A DNA stretch of 64,000 bases from Icerya purchasi (lineage: Eukaryota; Arthropoda; Insecta; Hemiptera; Monophlebidae): NCBI GenBank assembly GCA_039619475.1, contig CM077115.1, positions 447,815,292 through 447,879,291 of the forward strand. Reading direction: 5' to 3'. Positions 11,881-24,400 of the stretch are shown here, in pieces. A program made the position numbers and the translations under genes. Every line of letters starts with the position of its first letter. Position 1 is the stretch's first letter. The notes beneath the pieces were generated by a model. That model was not told the DNA's origin. It ran no database searches and worked only from the letters and a program-made list of their open reading frames with translations.

Positions 11881-12640
11881 TTATTCGTTAGTGTAACAAC
11901 CGGTAAGAAAGTCTATTTTATAATGGATTTTTATTCATTAATAGCTAAATTTGTAATATCTTGCGCACAATGCCTGAATAGTAGCCTATCCAGCGACAGA
12001 CGCTAAGGGAAGTCTTATTTACACTTTTGTCTTAGACTAGATTCATCTGCTTGATTTCTCATCAAGCCGCTGAACTTCTGGCGAATTGTCCGCCAGCCCC
12101 ATTATCATATTGTTCGAGTACCTCTAATCTATGAGCATACTTCTTTACGCCGTCGAATATTTGAAGAAACTTCTTTCCGAGCTCTAAGCGTTAAATTGTT
12201 AATGTACCACCACTAACACGAGCCACTTACAACCATCCGGAGGATTTGAAACCGTTGAATAATCGCTATTTTGAAAGAGCCCCGTAATGGACAATTAGTC
12301 CTAGGACCTGTGTAACGCCAGCTTTTATTGGATAAGTCGTCTCCGAACAGCGCATAAAAATATGCTTATGTTCAGAAACGCAGAGTTGACTTTTTTTTTT
12401 TTTTTGAGAAGCAGAGATGTTTCAATAGTTATAAAAAAAAAAAAAAACAAACAAAAAAGATTTGAGTTTACGTAATATTAATTTTAGTAATTATATAATT
12501 ATACAGCATTCACGCGGAAAAAACAACGCGCATTTAATGCGTTTAATTTAAAAATAAACTTTTGTATTTCCCAAAAAACCGAAATTCGTATTATATACTG
12601 TTTAATTTTCACACCCATCCATCGAATTAGAGATCTTTTT
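11881..12640. other. Intron 2, middle part
   Basis: No convincing feature. Less AT-rich than its surroundings at 11900-12350, which could mean older transposon sequence too diverged to recognise. A and T runs lie near 12390-12450. Confidence 0.4.
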
Positions 12641-12651
12641 TTAAATTTTCA

Positions 12652-13190
12652 ATGCCACATATTCTCTTTATAAACAGAATTGTATCTCTTTTCGCTAATC
12701 CTAATTCCTTTTATCTCTTGATTAATCCTGTTCCTCCTCCTTGTCCTTGGTTCTATGAGTTTCCCAGTTTGCGTCGGTCCATAATTACTAAATTTTCTCG
12801 CCTTCGTTTCTCGCATAGTCTCCTTTCTTCTTCACTAAATCGCTTTTCCTTGACTGCATCTCATAATTATCCATTGGATCCTGAAGGTTCCCAGTATGTT
12901 TGCGATGCGAATCACGTGCTCTTCGAGTGCTCCGGTTTATTTCGCGAGCGTGAGTTACTTTATTATCATCTTTTAAAGCTTGGTCTTCCTGCTCCTTTCA
13001 ACGCCTCTTATGTTCTTTCTCTACCTACTATCTCTGTTGTTCCTGTCCTAGGGGTGTTCCTTGATTCCATTGTGGACAGAATAAAAATATAACTTCTATT
13101 CTATTCCATGTATCTATTCCTTTTTGCTGGGCTAATGCTCTTTGGTAGCAAACCCAGGGGGGGGGGGGGGTAAAAAAAACAAAAAAAAAT
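12652..13190 (+). pseudogene. 3' fragment of a jockey/R1-like non-LTR retrotransposon
   Basis: A 146-aa open frame (12652-13092) ends with the region downstream of RNase H in this LINE class: FSRLRFSHSLLSSSLNRFSL, then VCDANHVLFECSGLFRE (Cys/His cluster), then a stop at 13090-13092. A 3' UTR with a G tract (about 13157-13169) and an A-rich tail (taaaaaaaacaaaaaaaaa, about 13170-13190) follows, as expected for a 5'-truncated LINE insertion. No reverse transcriptase is present. It sits in intron 2 of the repeat gene in the same orientation. Confidence 0.75.
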
Positions 13191-13315
13191 CAACGGTATT
13201 ATATTATTTAATCGAAATGCTTCACTAGTAAATTCCATATGTTATAACACATTTAAATTTTATAGTACTTTTCTAACATTTTTATTGAAGTACTTTTTGT
13301 AACGCATTTTAACAG

Positions 13316-13518
13316 CACATACTACTCAGCAACAAGACTACACTATGAAACAAACTGAAAGACCTCGATTGGTCCGACGAAATACTTATACGATGTTGGA
13401 AGGAGATCTGTCGATGGAAACAACTAGTTCGGTAGATTACAAACGATTCGAAAACGTCGAACAAACTACAAAAATTACGAGGAACGATAATCTACAAGTT
13501 GAAAAGGGAGAATTACAG
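13316..13518 (+). CDS. Exon 3 of the DNLxxEG-repeat gene
   Basis: The acceptor is catttaacag and the donor gtgcgc at 13519. The first two bases complete the split codon from exon 2 (Ala), followed by HTTQQQDYTMKQTERPRLV; the exon ends on a whole codon (Gln), so phase matches at both sides. It holds two divergent repeat units: RNTYTMLEGDLSMETTSSVD and KITRNDNLQVEKGELQ. These keep the EG and DNL landmarks of the main array but are not homogenised, so they probably show the older form of the repeat. Confidence 0.85.
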
Positions 13519-15330
13519 GTGCGCTTTCAATACAGATACTTTACACATTTTTTACACTGAAGTAAATTATTTATTATAATTAAGAAGAAAATATCTGGTG
13601 ACGTGCAATTCCCTCTTTTTTTTTTTTTGTTCATCTCAATATTTTCATAGTTCCTTTTAATTAGATATTTATTTTTTTCAAACGTGATCCGGCTATTTTG
13701 ATAAATAATATAAACTAGTTGATGAAGGCTAAAAAAAGCACATTCAACGTAATGACTTTTGCCATTACATCTTAAATTTATTTATTAAACCCCGCTTAAA
13801 ATACACAAGGAAAGATTATGGGGGAAAAAGAGTGTGACGCAAAAGAAAGATCACGTGGATCGACAACATATGGACCGATAAAATAACCATGCTTACGCAG
13901 CGACCAAACATGGAGATATGATGACAGTTCGCCGACAAATAATGATCGCTAACATATCTGCGTACGACAACACGATAAGGAAAATACGTCTAGTTTTTTT
14001 TCCTCATGTTTTTAATAAGCAAGCGCAAAACCAAAGTCGACAACAAAATCAAAATTTTAATATAATGGCCAACTTATAACGGAACGCAATGATTGCTAAT
14101 TTTTCATCAGAGACTTTACATCATAATCTTGCTGCTACGAAATCACGTAAAAAGGATTATAAAAAAACCTTTTTGAACTAATCAAAAAATAAATAATAAC
14201 GGTTTATTTAACGATAATTATATTTTTTCATTATTTTATACCTCGCGTCTTTCATTTACCTTTTATTTTATTTAACTTTCTGTTCGTAATTTATTTTAAT
14301 ATACAACGGGACATTACTACGGATGTCATTAGAGTATACTTCCGTTTATGTGGCGCTAAAGAATGATGTTAGTATTTCGCGGCGTGTTTAAAAATACACT
14401 AAAAAAATATGTACAAGCAAACGAATAAGCTCTCATTGTTTTCCTGCATAATTCGATTTCGTTTTGTTTTCATTCTGAAATACGACTAGAAAAATAAAAA
14501 ATCATATTACTTCATACATAAAGTTTGTCAGTTAAAACGTTAAAATTCTATAATGAACACGCATTACGTCTAGAATTAAGTATGAGGCTCAAATAAGGAG
14601 TGGCGCTAAAAAAACAGATAGATATACATAAAATAAACAGTTTTCAAAAGAGAATAGTAAAATTATTATTTTTTTTTTTTTTTTTAAACCAAAAACACAT
14701 ATTAGTAGCGGAAAGAAAATTAATTAACAGCAAGAATGTAGTATTTCTATTATAAACTATTAGATTTTCAATACTATCAAATTACTAGCAAGAGAGAGAA
14801 TTATGAAACCAGAAATTCGAATAAATTAATGTATATACGCACAAAAGTATGCAACTTATAAGTTAGTTACACGGATGAAATGGTTTTAACAAAGACACAC
14901 TCTCAAATATACCTGATGGGAATTACGAATTAAAAAAAACTTGAGTGAAAAAAGAAATAAAGAAGTGACTATTAGAATGGATTAATGTGGGCCTGGATTT
15001 AGGGGGGGTCTAGGGGCTGCAGCCCCGGGCCCCGCCTTATAAAGGAGCCCCCAAAAGACACCCACTTTCGACCTATAATAAAAAATTTTGTCATATACAT
15101 CAACTTTTTTTAAATAAATAGAATTAACTTTACAGGAGCAAATTTATTTTTTAATACATTTATTTGTTAATAATTTTGTTTCCTCCGCAGAGTTATATGT
15201 ATGTATATAAAACTGGAATTAAATGCATCATTTAAAATATACGATAATAAGAGCATGAGTAATCTGGTGAAGGAAATTATGTAGGAAGCATAAAAAGGAG
15301 TAGAAGAATTTAGTGTAGAGAAGGGAGCGC
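13519..15330. other. Intron 3, left part
   Basis: AT-rich. The only standout is a GC-rich patch at about 14990-15070 (GGGCCTGGATTTAGGGG, then GCAGCCCCGGGCCCCGC), which resembles the terminus of a non-autonomous DNA transposon; no partner end was found. The rest is unassigned. Confidence 0.4.
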
Positions 15331-17155
15331 CATGCACAAGAACAGAACATTCAAAAAGAGAATATGATCCGCATCAGAAACGCGGTCGTGATCCGAGGCC
15401 ATGAAAAATACAATGTGGAGAAAAAACAATAGAAAAACGAAAACGAGTTGGAATAAGACAACTATGATTGGAACGAAAACGTGTTATAGAGGAAATAATG
15501 AAGCGACTAAGGCCAGGAAAATCGCAGCAAACCAAGACCATGATGAAGGAAGAGGCTGCATTAGTTTGTAAAAAGAATGAAGATCGGAAAAGGAGGTAAT
15601 GTAGAAATCCGACACCATGATTTGAGGTGCGCTTGTTTAGGTGGAAACATATTGATAAATTTGTCGTTAGAAGAAGCAGAGCGAGCAAACAAATCAATTA
15701 GGTTGTTGCCCGCGATGCCGCTATGACTGGGAATCCAAAGAAGATCGATTTGAATAGAACGAACTAAGAAAAGATCGGCAATTATGGAACGAATAGAAAG
15801 GACAATGTGTAGAGTCGTATGAGGGGGATGGAAAAGGAGATGATATGGCCGGCAAGACGCTCGTCGAGTCGGAACAGATAAGGTACTTGTTATTATAGGA
15901 GAAAAGTACAATGAATAGAACGGCACGGAGTACTGCATACGATTCTGCAGTAAAAATAGAAAGAAGGAAGTTTATAAAGTTCGTAGTGCGGAAGGGAAGA
16001 GGCAAGGAAGGAGGCCCTGACGCCTCCATCGTTCTTGGAACCATCCGTAAAAAGGATAAAAGACGAAGGAAAAAAGGGCGGACCTCAAAGCCTCGCTGAG
16101 CTCGCTTAAAGCGATTGGTGGTGAGCATTTAGTGTGAGAAGGAAGGAAAAATAAAAATTAGGAGGATGTAAAAAATCTGAAAAGCTGAATGTAAAGAACG
16201 GAAGTTTATGATGTGTATAGATAAATGGAAAATAAAGAGAAAAAAAACGCCGAGAAACATAAGAAAGAATAGAAATCTTCACGTAGGAAAACCGCCAATT
16301 AGCAGGAATAAGCAAAAACTAATTTAGAATACTTAATAGGAAGACGTCGTAATTGGAAGCGATCCCCGAGGAAGGATTTGCGTATGTGTAAAGGATGAAT
16401 GTTGGCTTCTGAAAGTACTGCATAAATGGGAGTGGATTTCAGAACAACAGGGCCCAAAGACGAATAGATGAATTCTAGACTTATCGAGTTTGGAAAGAAG
16501 ATGTTTAGGAGCATTGCCGTAAATTAAGGCAAGCTTGGAACGAATAATAAATTTATACGGAATAAGAAGAACATTGGGATCGCCACCCCATTTGTGGGAA
16601 GAAAGAGCCTTTAATAAATATTAGTTCTCTTAAGATGGGAAGTATATAAGTAAGAAATATGCTCGCGGAAGGATAACCGGATGTCTAGAGAAAAGCCAAG
16701 ATAGCAAAAGGACCTAACCAATGGAATAGATAAGTTGTTTAAAGAGATATTAATTAAGGAAATATTATATGGACGAAAGACAAAAAAAACCAAACAAGCA
16801 AATTTAGAAGAAGAAATGGTTAGATGGACGTTAGATAGAGCAGATTCAAGCATGTTCAACGAACTATTGAGGGTGTAAATGCTGAGACGGGAAGAAAAGC
16901 TAATTCAAGCGATTAGATATTAAAAAGAGTAGGACTTAAACATGACCCTTGAGGAAGACCACGGAAGACACATCTAGAGTCAGAAAAAGAACGAGCAGAA
17001 TGACGAATGGTTCTGCTTTGAAAGAGTCGAATTATTAGAAAATGGAAAGTTGAACAGGAATGCCAATTTAAATCATCTTATTTTTAAAGGATGGAAGATG
17101 AACATTATCGAAAGCATAGACTACATCGACAAAGGCAGCGACCGTGTGTTTCCTT
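15330..17155 (-). pseudogene. Decayed jockey/R1-like LINE ORF2 (reverse transcriptase plus RNase H)
   Basis: Read right to left across several frames: VAAFVDVVYAFDNVHL (RT palm, first Asp) at about 17090-17140; VFRGLPQGSCLSP at about 16940-16980; RSFCYLGFSLDIRLSF (thumb region) at about 16680-16730; FTDGSKNDGGVRAS (RNase H start) at about 16015-16065; and LLWIPSHSGIAGNNLIDLFA (RNase H end) at about 15675-15740. The order matches LINEs whose ORF2 carries an RNase H domain after the RT. Multiple stops and frameshifts are present and the second catalytic YADD block was not found. It is an old dead insertion in intron 3, antisense to the host gene. Confidence 0.88.
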
Positions 17156-18480
17156 TTATTTTAAAAGAATTTACTAAAATTACACATCTAAACTATTACG
17201 ATAGGTTTTGACGATGTATTACTACTACGACGATTACACAGCAATAAAATTATTTTTGTACTAGCTGCTTTAGTAAATATGTTGGCCATGTTTGATTAAT
17301 CTTAGATACATTAATTTGATTTGAGTGGTAGCGCGAATGTCGACGATTCGAAATTTGTTCTGTTCCAGATCGAAGTCACTTTTAGATATATACCTAATCT
17401 AAAATTGAACTGACTGCCAGAGAAATTCGTGAGAGGAAAAGTGGACGAAGAAAATTAACTCTGGCTAACTTCCAATAATTCCTTCGCATTCATATTAGTC
17501 TTCGAGCATTACGAATCTTAACTTTATAATTCACGATACCTTATCAGTGATATGGAACTTTTACTTTAAATTGACCCGAGTAACATAATCTGGTGAAAAT
17601 CTCGCATAGTTTATAAAGGAATGTTTAGATTATTTTTTCCAATATTTTCGTATCAGCCGTGACTACCGTTCCCACTTTCATTTTATTTCGGTTATTCGGA
17701 TTGAACTTCACATAATTTTAGTGTTTTAACCTACTCCCTTTTTTCGATCTTAGTTGTATTTCCGTTGCCGATCGTTTTCTGCTCTGGTGTTTGCCTAGTT
17801 TTTCAAAATCTCCTTTTCCTTTGAAATGCCAATTCACTGTACATCTGTTTTCAACTTTATTCGAACCTTCGTTCTTTCGATTTTTCATGTCTATATCCAA
17901 TCTTCTTTGATGTATAAATTTTTCCACGTCCACTCATCTTTTGCGTTGGGTTGCGATAAATGAAAGTAGGTATATAATAACTGAAAACTTTACTTGTGGC
18001 TAAACGCGATCAACTCCAGCACCGAAAACAAGAGCTCACCCCAAATGATACGGCATGATGATGCAAAAATCAGAGCAGGACTGCCACTGTGGTAAAAGTT
18101 GGAAGAATGCCTATATTGCTTGAGTGAAATGTGCCAAATCTTTCTTTGTTTTTATTGGTACAGCGATATACTTTTAATTTAGTATATACACCGTAAAGAA
18201 ATATTAATAAACAACTTTAAATTAAATTGTTAACCGATTTACATCCGTCTTGCGAGCTCCATTTCATTATTTTAATTTTTTTAAATACAAATGTAAAAAA
18301 ATCAGTGATGAAATCGAAAAAGTTAAGGTGATACATGTGACTTCATTTCAATCTTCCTTATGCATTTTAAATATCTGCAAAACGATTTAGTTACAGCAGA
18401 AGATTGCGAACATATATGCTAAGAAACATAAAGTGCATGAATTAATATTAAAAATAACACGAAAACTATTCTCATTGCAG
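17156..18480. other. Intron 3, right part
   Basis: No supported feature. A minus-strand frame at 17718-17933 encodes a Lys/Arg-rich stretch without recognisable motifs. The end carries the acceptor of exon 4 (ctattctcattgcag). Confidence 0.45.
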
Positions 18481-21400
18481 GTGATAACCCAAAAAGAAAT
18501 TGATTATCCAGAACGACCACTACAAAAACCGGAGAGGATAAAAAAACCAAAAGACAATCTAGAAACCAGCGGTCCGGTAGACTTTACAACCGTATCAAAA
18601 GAACACTATCAAACTTATTACGATACATATCAAAAACAAGACGTAAAAAAACATGACGATAATTTAATAATTGAAGGGGAGATGACATTCCAAACTCAAA
18701 ATGACACAGAATACATTCAAAAATCGACTGAACCCGTAAAACCAAAGCGCAGGCGAACCTGGACGAAGATGGAAGGGGAACAGTACTTCCAAACAACCAC
18801 GGCACAGGAATTTAAAGAGCATATCCCTGAAAGGGAAAAACCGATAAAGCCAAGTGACAACTTGAAGCCGGAAGGTGAATTTGAAGCACCGAAAAAAGAA
18901 AAGTTTGTCCCGGCAGAAAGACCAAAACAGATAAAGCCGACTGATAACCTTTATCCAGAGGGTGAATTCACAAAACGGAAACCGGAAGAGTATAAACCCG
19001 CAGAACGACCAAAGCAAATAAAGCCGACAGATAATTTGAAGCCGGAAGGTGACTTCATTACACACGAAAAGGACAAATTTGTTCCAGCAGAAAGATCGAA
19101 ACCGGTTAAACCAACTGATAATCTGTATCCGGAAGGTGACTTCGTGAGAAGACAACCGGAAGAATACAGGCCGGCAGAACGTCCGAAACCTGTTAAACCG
19201 ACAGACAATTTGAAACCGGAGGGAGATTTTGAAACACCAGAACGAACCAAATTCGTTCCTGCAGAGAGACCGAAACAAGTGAAACCATCAGATAACCTTA
19301 AACCAGAAGGCGATTTCGAAACTCCGGAGAAAGGAAAATTCGTACCAGCTGAAAGACCAAAACCGGTTAGACCAACTGATAATCTGTATCCGGAAGGTGA
19401 CTTCGTGAGAAGACAACCGGAAGAATACAGGCCGGCAGAACGTCCAAAACCTGTCAAACCGACAGACAATTTGAAACCGGAGGGAGATTTTGAAACACCA
19501 GAAAGAACCAAATTCGTTCCTGCGGAGAGACCGAAACAAGTGAAACCATCAGATAACCTTAAACCAGAAGGCGATTTCGAAACTCCGGAGAAAGGAAAAT
19601 TCGTACCAGCAGAAAGGCCAAAACCGATTAGACCAACTGATAATCTGTATCCGGAAGGTGACTTCGTGAGAAGACAACCGGAAGAATACAGGCCGGCAGA
19701 ACGTCCGAAACCTGTTAAACCGACAGACAATTTGAAACCGGAGGGAGATTTTGAAACACCAGAACGAACCAAATTCGTTCCTGCAGAGAGACCGAAACAA
19801 GTGAAACCATCAGATAACCTTAAACCAGAAGGCGATTTCGAAACTCCGGAGAAAGGAAAATTCGTACCAGCAGAAAGACCGAAACCAGTTAGACCAACTG
19901 ATAATCTGTATCCGGAAGGTGACTTCGTGAGAAGACAACCGGAAGAATACAGACCGGCAGAACGTCCAAAACCTGTCAAACCGACAGACAATTTGAAACC
20001 GGAGGGAGATTTTGAAACACCAGAAAGAACCAAATTCGTTCCTGCGGAGAGACCGAAACAAGTGAAACCATCAGATAACCTTAAACCAGAAGGCGATTTC
20101 GAAACTCCGGAGAAAGGAAAATTCGTACCAGCAGAAAGGCCAAAACCGATTAGACCAACTGACAATCTGCATCCGGAAGGTGACTTCGTGAGAAGACAAC
20201 CGGAAGAATACAGGCCGGCAGAACGTCCGAAACCTGTTAAACCGACAGACAATTTGAAACCGGAGGGCGATTTTGAAACACCAGAACGAACCAAATTCGT
20301 TCCTGCGGAGAGACCGAAACAAGTGAAACCATCAGATAACCTTAAACCAGAAGGCGAATTTACAACTCCAGAAAAAGAAAAATTTGTCCCTGCAGAAAGG
20401 CGAAAGCAAGTAAAACCAACTGACAACCTGTACACAGAAGGAGAATTCGTCCAACGCATAACTGAAGAATTCATATCGGCCGAGCGTCCGAAAGCTGTTA
20501 AACCGACAGACAACCTAAAACCAGAAGGCGAATTTACAACTCCAGAAAAAGAAAAGTTTGTCCCTGCTGAAAGACGAAAGCAAGTAAAACCAACCGACAA
20601 CCTGTACACAGAAGGAGAATTCGTCCAACGCATAACTGAAGAATTCATATCGGCCGACCGTCCGAAACCTGTTAGACCGACTGACAACCTGAAACCAGAG
20701 GGAGAATTTACAACTCCAGAAAAAGAAAAGTTTGTCCCTGCTGAAAGACGAAAGCAAGTAAAACCAACTGACAACCTGTACACCGAAGGAGAATTCGTCC
20801 AACGCATAACTGAAGAATTCATATCGGCCGAGCGTCCGAAAGCTGTTAAACCGACTGACAACCTAAAACCAGAAGGCGAATTTACAACTCCAGAAAAAGA
20901 AAAGTTTGTCCCTGCAGAAAGGCGCAAGCAAGTAAAACCAACCGACAACTTGTACACAGAAGGAGAATTCGTCCAACGCATAACTGAAGAATTCATATCG
21001 GCTGAGCGTCCGAAAGCTGTTAAACCGACTGACAACCTGAAACCAGAAGGCGAATTTACAACTCCAGAAAAAGTAAAGTTTGTCCCTGCAGAAAGGCGAA
21101 AGCAAGTAAAACCAACCGACAACCTGTACACAGAAGGAGAATTCGTCCAACGCATAACTGAAGAATTCATATCGGCTGAGCGTCCGAAAGCTGTTAAACC
21201 GACTGACAACCTGAAACCAGAAGGCGAATTTACAACTCCAGAAAAAGAAAAGTTTGTCCCTGCTGAAAGACGAAAGCAAGTAAAACCAACCGACAACCTG
21301 TACACAGAAGGAGAATTCGTCCAACGCATAACTGAAGAATTCATATCGGCCGACCGTCCGAAACCTGTTAGACCGACTGACAACCTGAAACCAGAGGGAG

Positions 21401-24400
21401 AATTTACAACTCCAGAAAAAGAAAAGTTTGTCCCTGCTGAAAGACGAAAGCAAGTAAAACCAACTGACAACCTGTACACCGAAGGAGAATTCGTCCAACG
21501 CATAACTGAAGAATTCATATCGGCCGAGCGTCCGAAAGCTGTTAAACCGACTGACAACCTAAAACCAGAAGGCGAATTTACAACTCCAGAAAAAGAAAAG
21601 TTTGTCCCTGCTGAAAGACGAAAGCAAGTAAAACCAACCGACAACCTGTACACAGAAGGAGAATTCGTCCAACGCATAACTGAAGAATTCATATCGGCCG
21701 ACCGTCCGAAACCTGTTAGACCGACTGACAACCTGAAACCAGAGGGAGAATTTACAACTCCAGAAAAAGAAAAGTTTGTCCCTGCTGAAAGACGAAAGCA
21801 AGTAAAACCAACTGACAACCTGTACACCGAAGGAGAATTCGTCCAACGCATAACTGAAGAATTCATATCGGCCGAGCGTCCGAAAGCTGTTAAACCGACT
21901 GACAACCTAAAACCAGAAGGCGAATTTACAACTCCAGAAAAAGAAAAGTTTGTCCCTGCAGAAAGGCGCAAGCAAGTAAAACCAACCGACAACCTGTACA
22001 CAGAAGGAGAATTCGTCCAACGTATAACTGAAGAATTTGTATCGGCAGAGCGCCCAAAACCAATAAAACCAACCGACAATCTAAAACCAGAGGGAGAATT
22101 TACAACTCCTGAAAAAGAACGGTTCGTTCCAGCTGAAAGACCGAAAAAAGTTAAACCAGTTGACAATCTGTACGTTGAGGGAGAATTTGTTCAACGAATT
22201 ACTGAAGAATTTGTTTCAGCAGAACGTCCAAGACCGATAAAACCAACTGATAATTTGAAACCAGAAGGAGAATTTACAACTCCAGAAAAAGAAAAGTTTG
22301 TTCCTGCAGAGAGGCGAAAGCAAGTAAAACCAACTGATAACCTGTACACAGAAGGAGAATTCGTCCAACGCATAACTGAAGAATTCGTATCGGCCGAGCG
22401 TCCGAAACCTGTTAAACCGACTGACAACCTGAAACCAGAGGGAGAATTTACAACTCCTGAAAAAGAACGGTTCGTTCCAGCTGAAAGACCGAAAAAAGTT
22501 AAACCAGTTGACAATCTGTACGTTGAGGGAGAATTTGTTCAACGAATTACTGAAGAATTTGTTTCAGCAGAACGTCCAAGACCGATAAAACCAACTGATA
22601 ATTTGAAACCAGAAGGAGAATTTACAACTCCAGAAAAAGAAAAGTTTGTTCCTGCAGAGAGGCGAAAGCAAGTAAAACCAACTGATAACCTGTACACCGA
22701 AGGAGAATTCGTCCAACGCATAACTGAAGAATTCGTATCGGCCGAGCGTCCGAAACCTGTTAAACCGACTGACAACCTGAAACCAGAGGGAGAATTTACA
22801 ACTCCTGAAAAAGAAAAGTTTGTCCCTGCAGAAAGACCAAAACAAGTTAAACCAGTTGATAATCTATACGTTGAGGGAGAATTTGTTCAGCGAATTACTG
22901 AAGAATTTGTTTCAACAGAACGTCCAAGACCGATAAAACCAACCGACAATTTGAAACCAGAGGGAGATTTTTCAACTCCGGAAAAGGAAAAGTTTGTCCC
23001 TGCAGAAAGGCGAAAGCAAGTAAAACCAACTGACAACCTGTACACCGAAGGAGAATTCGTCCAACGCATAACTGAAGAATTTGTATCAGCGGAACGTCCA
23101 AAGCTAATAAAACCGACGGACAACTTAAAACCGGAAGGAGAGTTTGTAACTCCCGAAAAAGAAAAATTTCTTCCAGCCGAAAGACGAAAGCAGGTAAAGC
23201 CAACAGACAACTTGTTCCCGGAAGGTGATTTCGAAACGCCGGAGAAAGAACAGTACCGTCCTGCTGAAAGACCAAAGCAAGTAAAACCAGTTGACAACTT
23301 GTACCCCGAAGGTGAATTTGTTCGAAGAAAGCCGGATGAATACAGACCTGGTGAACGCCCAAGCCCAATTAAACCAACCGATAATTTAAAACCAGAAGGA
23401 GATTTCGAAACACCGGAGAAAGAACGCTTCCGTCCAGCTGAAAGACCGAAGCAGGTAAAACCAGCTGACAACCTATACCCCGAAGGAGAATTTGTACGAA
23501 GAAAGCCTGATGAATACAGACCTGGCGAGCGCCCAAGTCCAATTAAACCAACCGATAATTTAAAACCAGAAGGAAATTTCGAAACACCGGAGAAAGAACG
23601 CTTCCGTCCTGCTGAAAGACCAAAGCAAGTAAAACCAGTTGACAACTTGTACCCCGAAGGTGAATTTGTTCGAAGAAAGCCGGATGAATACAGACCTGGT
23701 GAACGCCCAAGCCCAATTAAACCAACCGATAATTTAAAACCAGAAGGAGAATTTGAAACACCGGAGAAAGAACGCTTCCGTCCTGCTGAAAGACCAAAGC
23801 AAGTAAAACCAGTTGACAACTTGTACCCCGAAGGTGAATTTGTTCGAAGAAAGCCGGATGAATACAGACCTGGTGAACGCCCAAGTCCAATTAAACCAAC
23901 GGATAATTTAAAACCAGAAGGAGATTTCGAAACACCGGAGAAAGAACGCTTCCGTCCAGCTGAAAGACCGAAGCAGGTAAAACCAGCTGACAACCTATAC
24001 CCCGAAGGAGAATTTGTACGAAGAAAGCCTGATGAATACAGACCTGGCGAGCGCCCAAGTCCAATTAAACCAACCGATAATTTAAAACCAGAAGGAGAAT
24101 TTGAAACACCGGAGAAAGAACGCTTCCGTCCTGCTGAAAGACCAAAGCAAGTAAAACCAGTTGACAACTTGTACCCCGAAGGTGAATTTGTTCGAAGAAA
24201 GCCGGATGAATACAGACCTGGTGAACGCCCAAGCCCAATTAAACCAACGGATAATTTAAAACCAGAAGGAGATTTCGAAACACCGGAGAAAGAACGCTTC
24301 CGTCCAGCTGAAAGACCGAAGCAGGTAAAACCAGCTGACAACTTGTACCCCGAAGGAGAATTTGTTCGAAGAAAGCCGGATGAATACAGACCTGGTGAAC

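Noticed and set aside
14990..15070. GC-rich patch as the end of a second hAT-like element
   Set aside because: It resembles transposon termini but no opposite end, target duplication or transposase was found, so it is only mentioned in the intron entry.
18433..18480. Using the ATG at 18433 as the start of the giant protein
   Set aside because: A strong splice acceptor ends at 18480, the phase matches exon 3, and exons 2 and 3 contain the same repeat motif; the 16 upstream codons look like intron.
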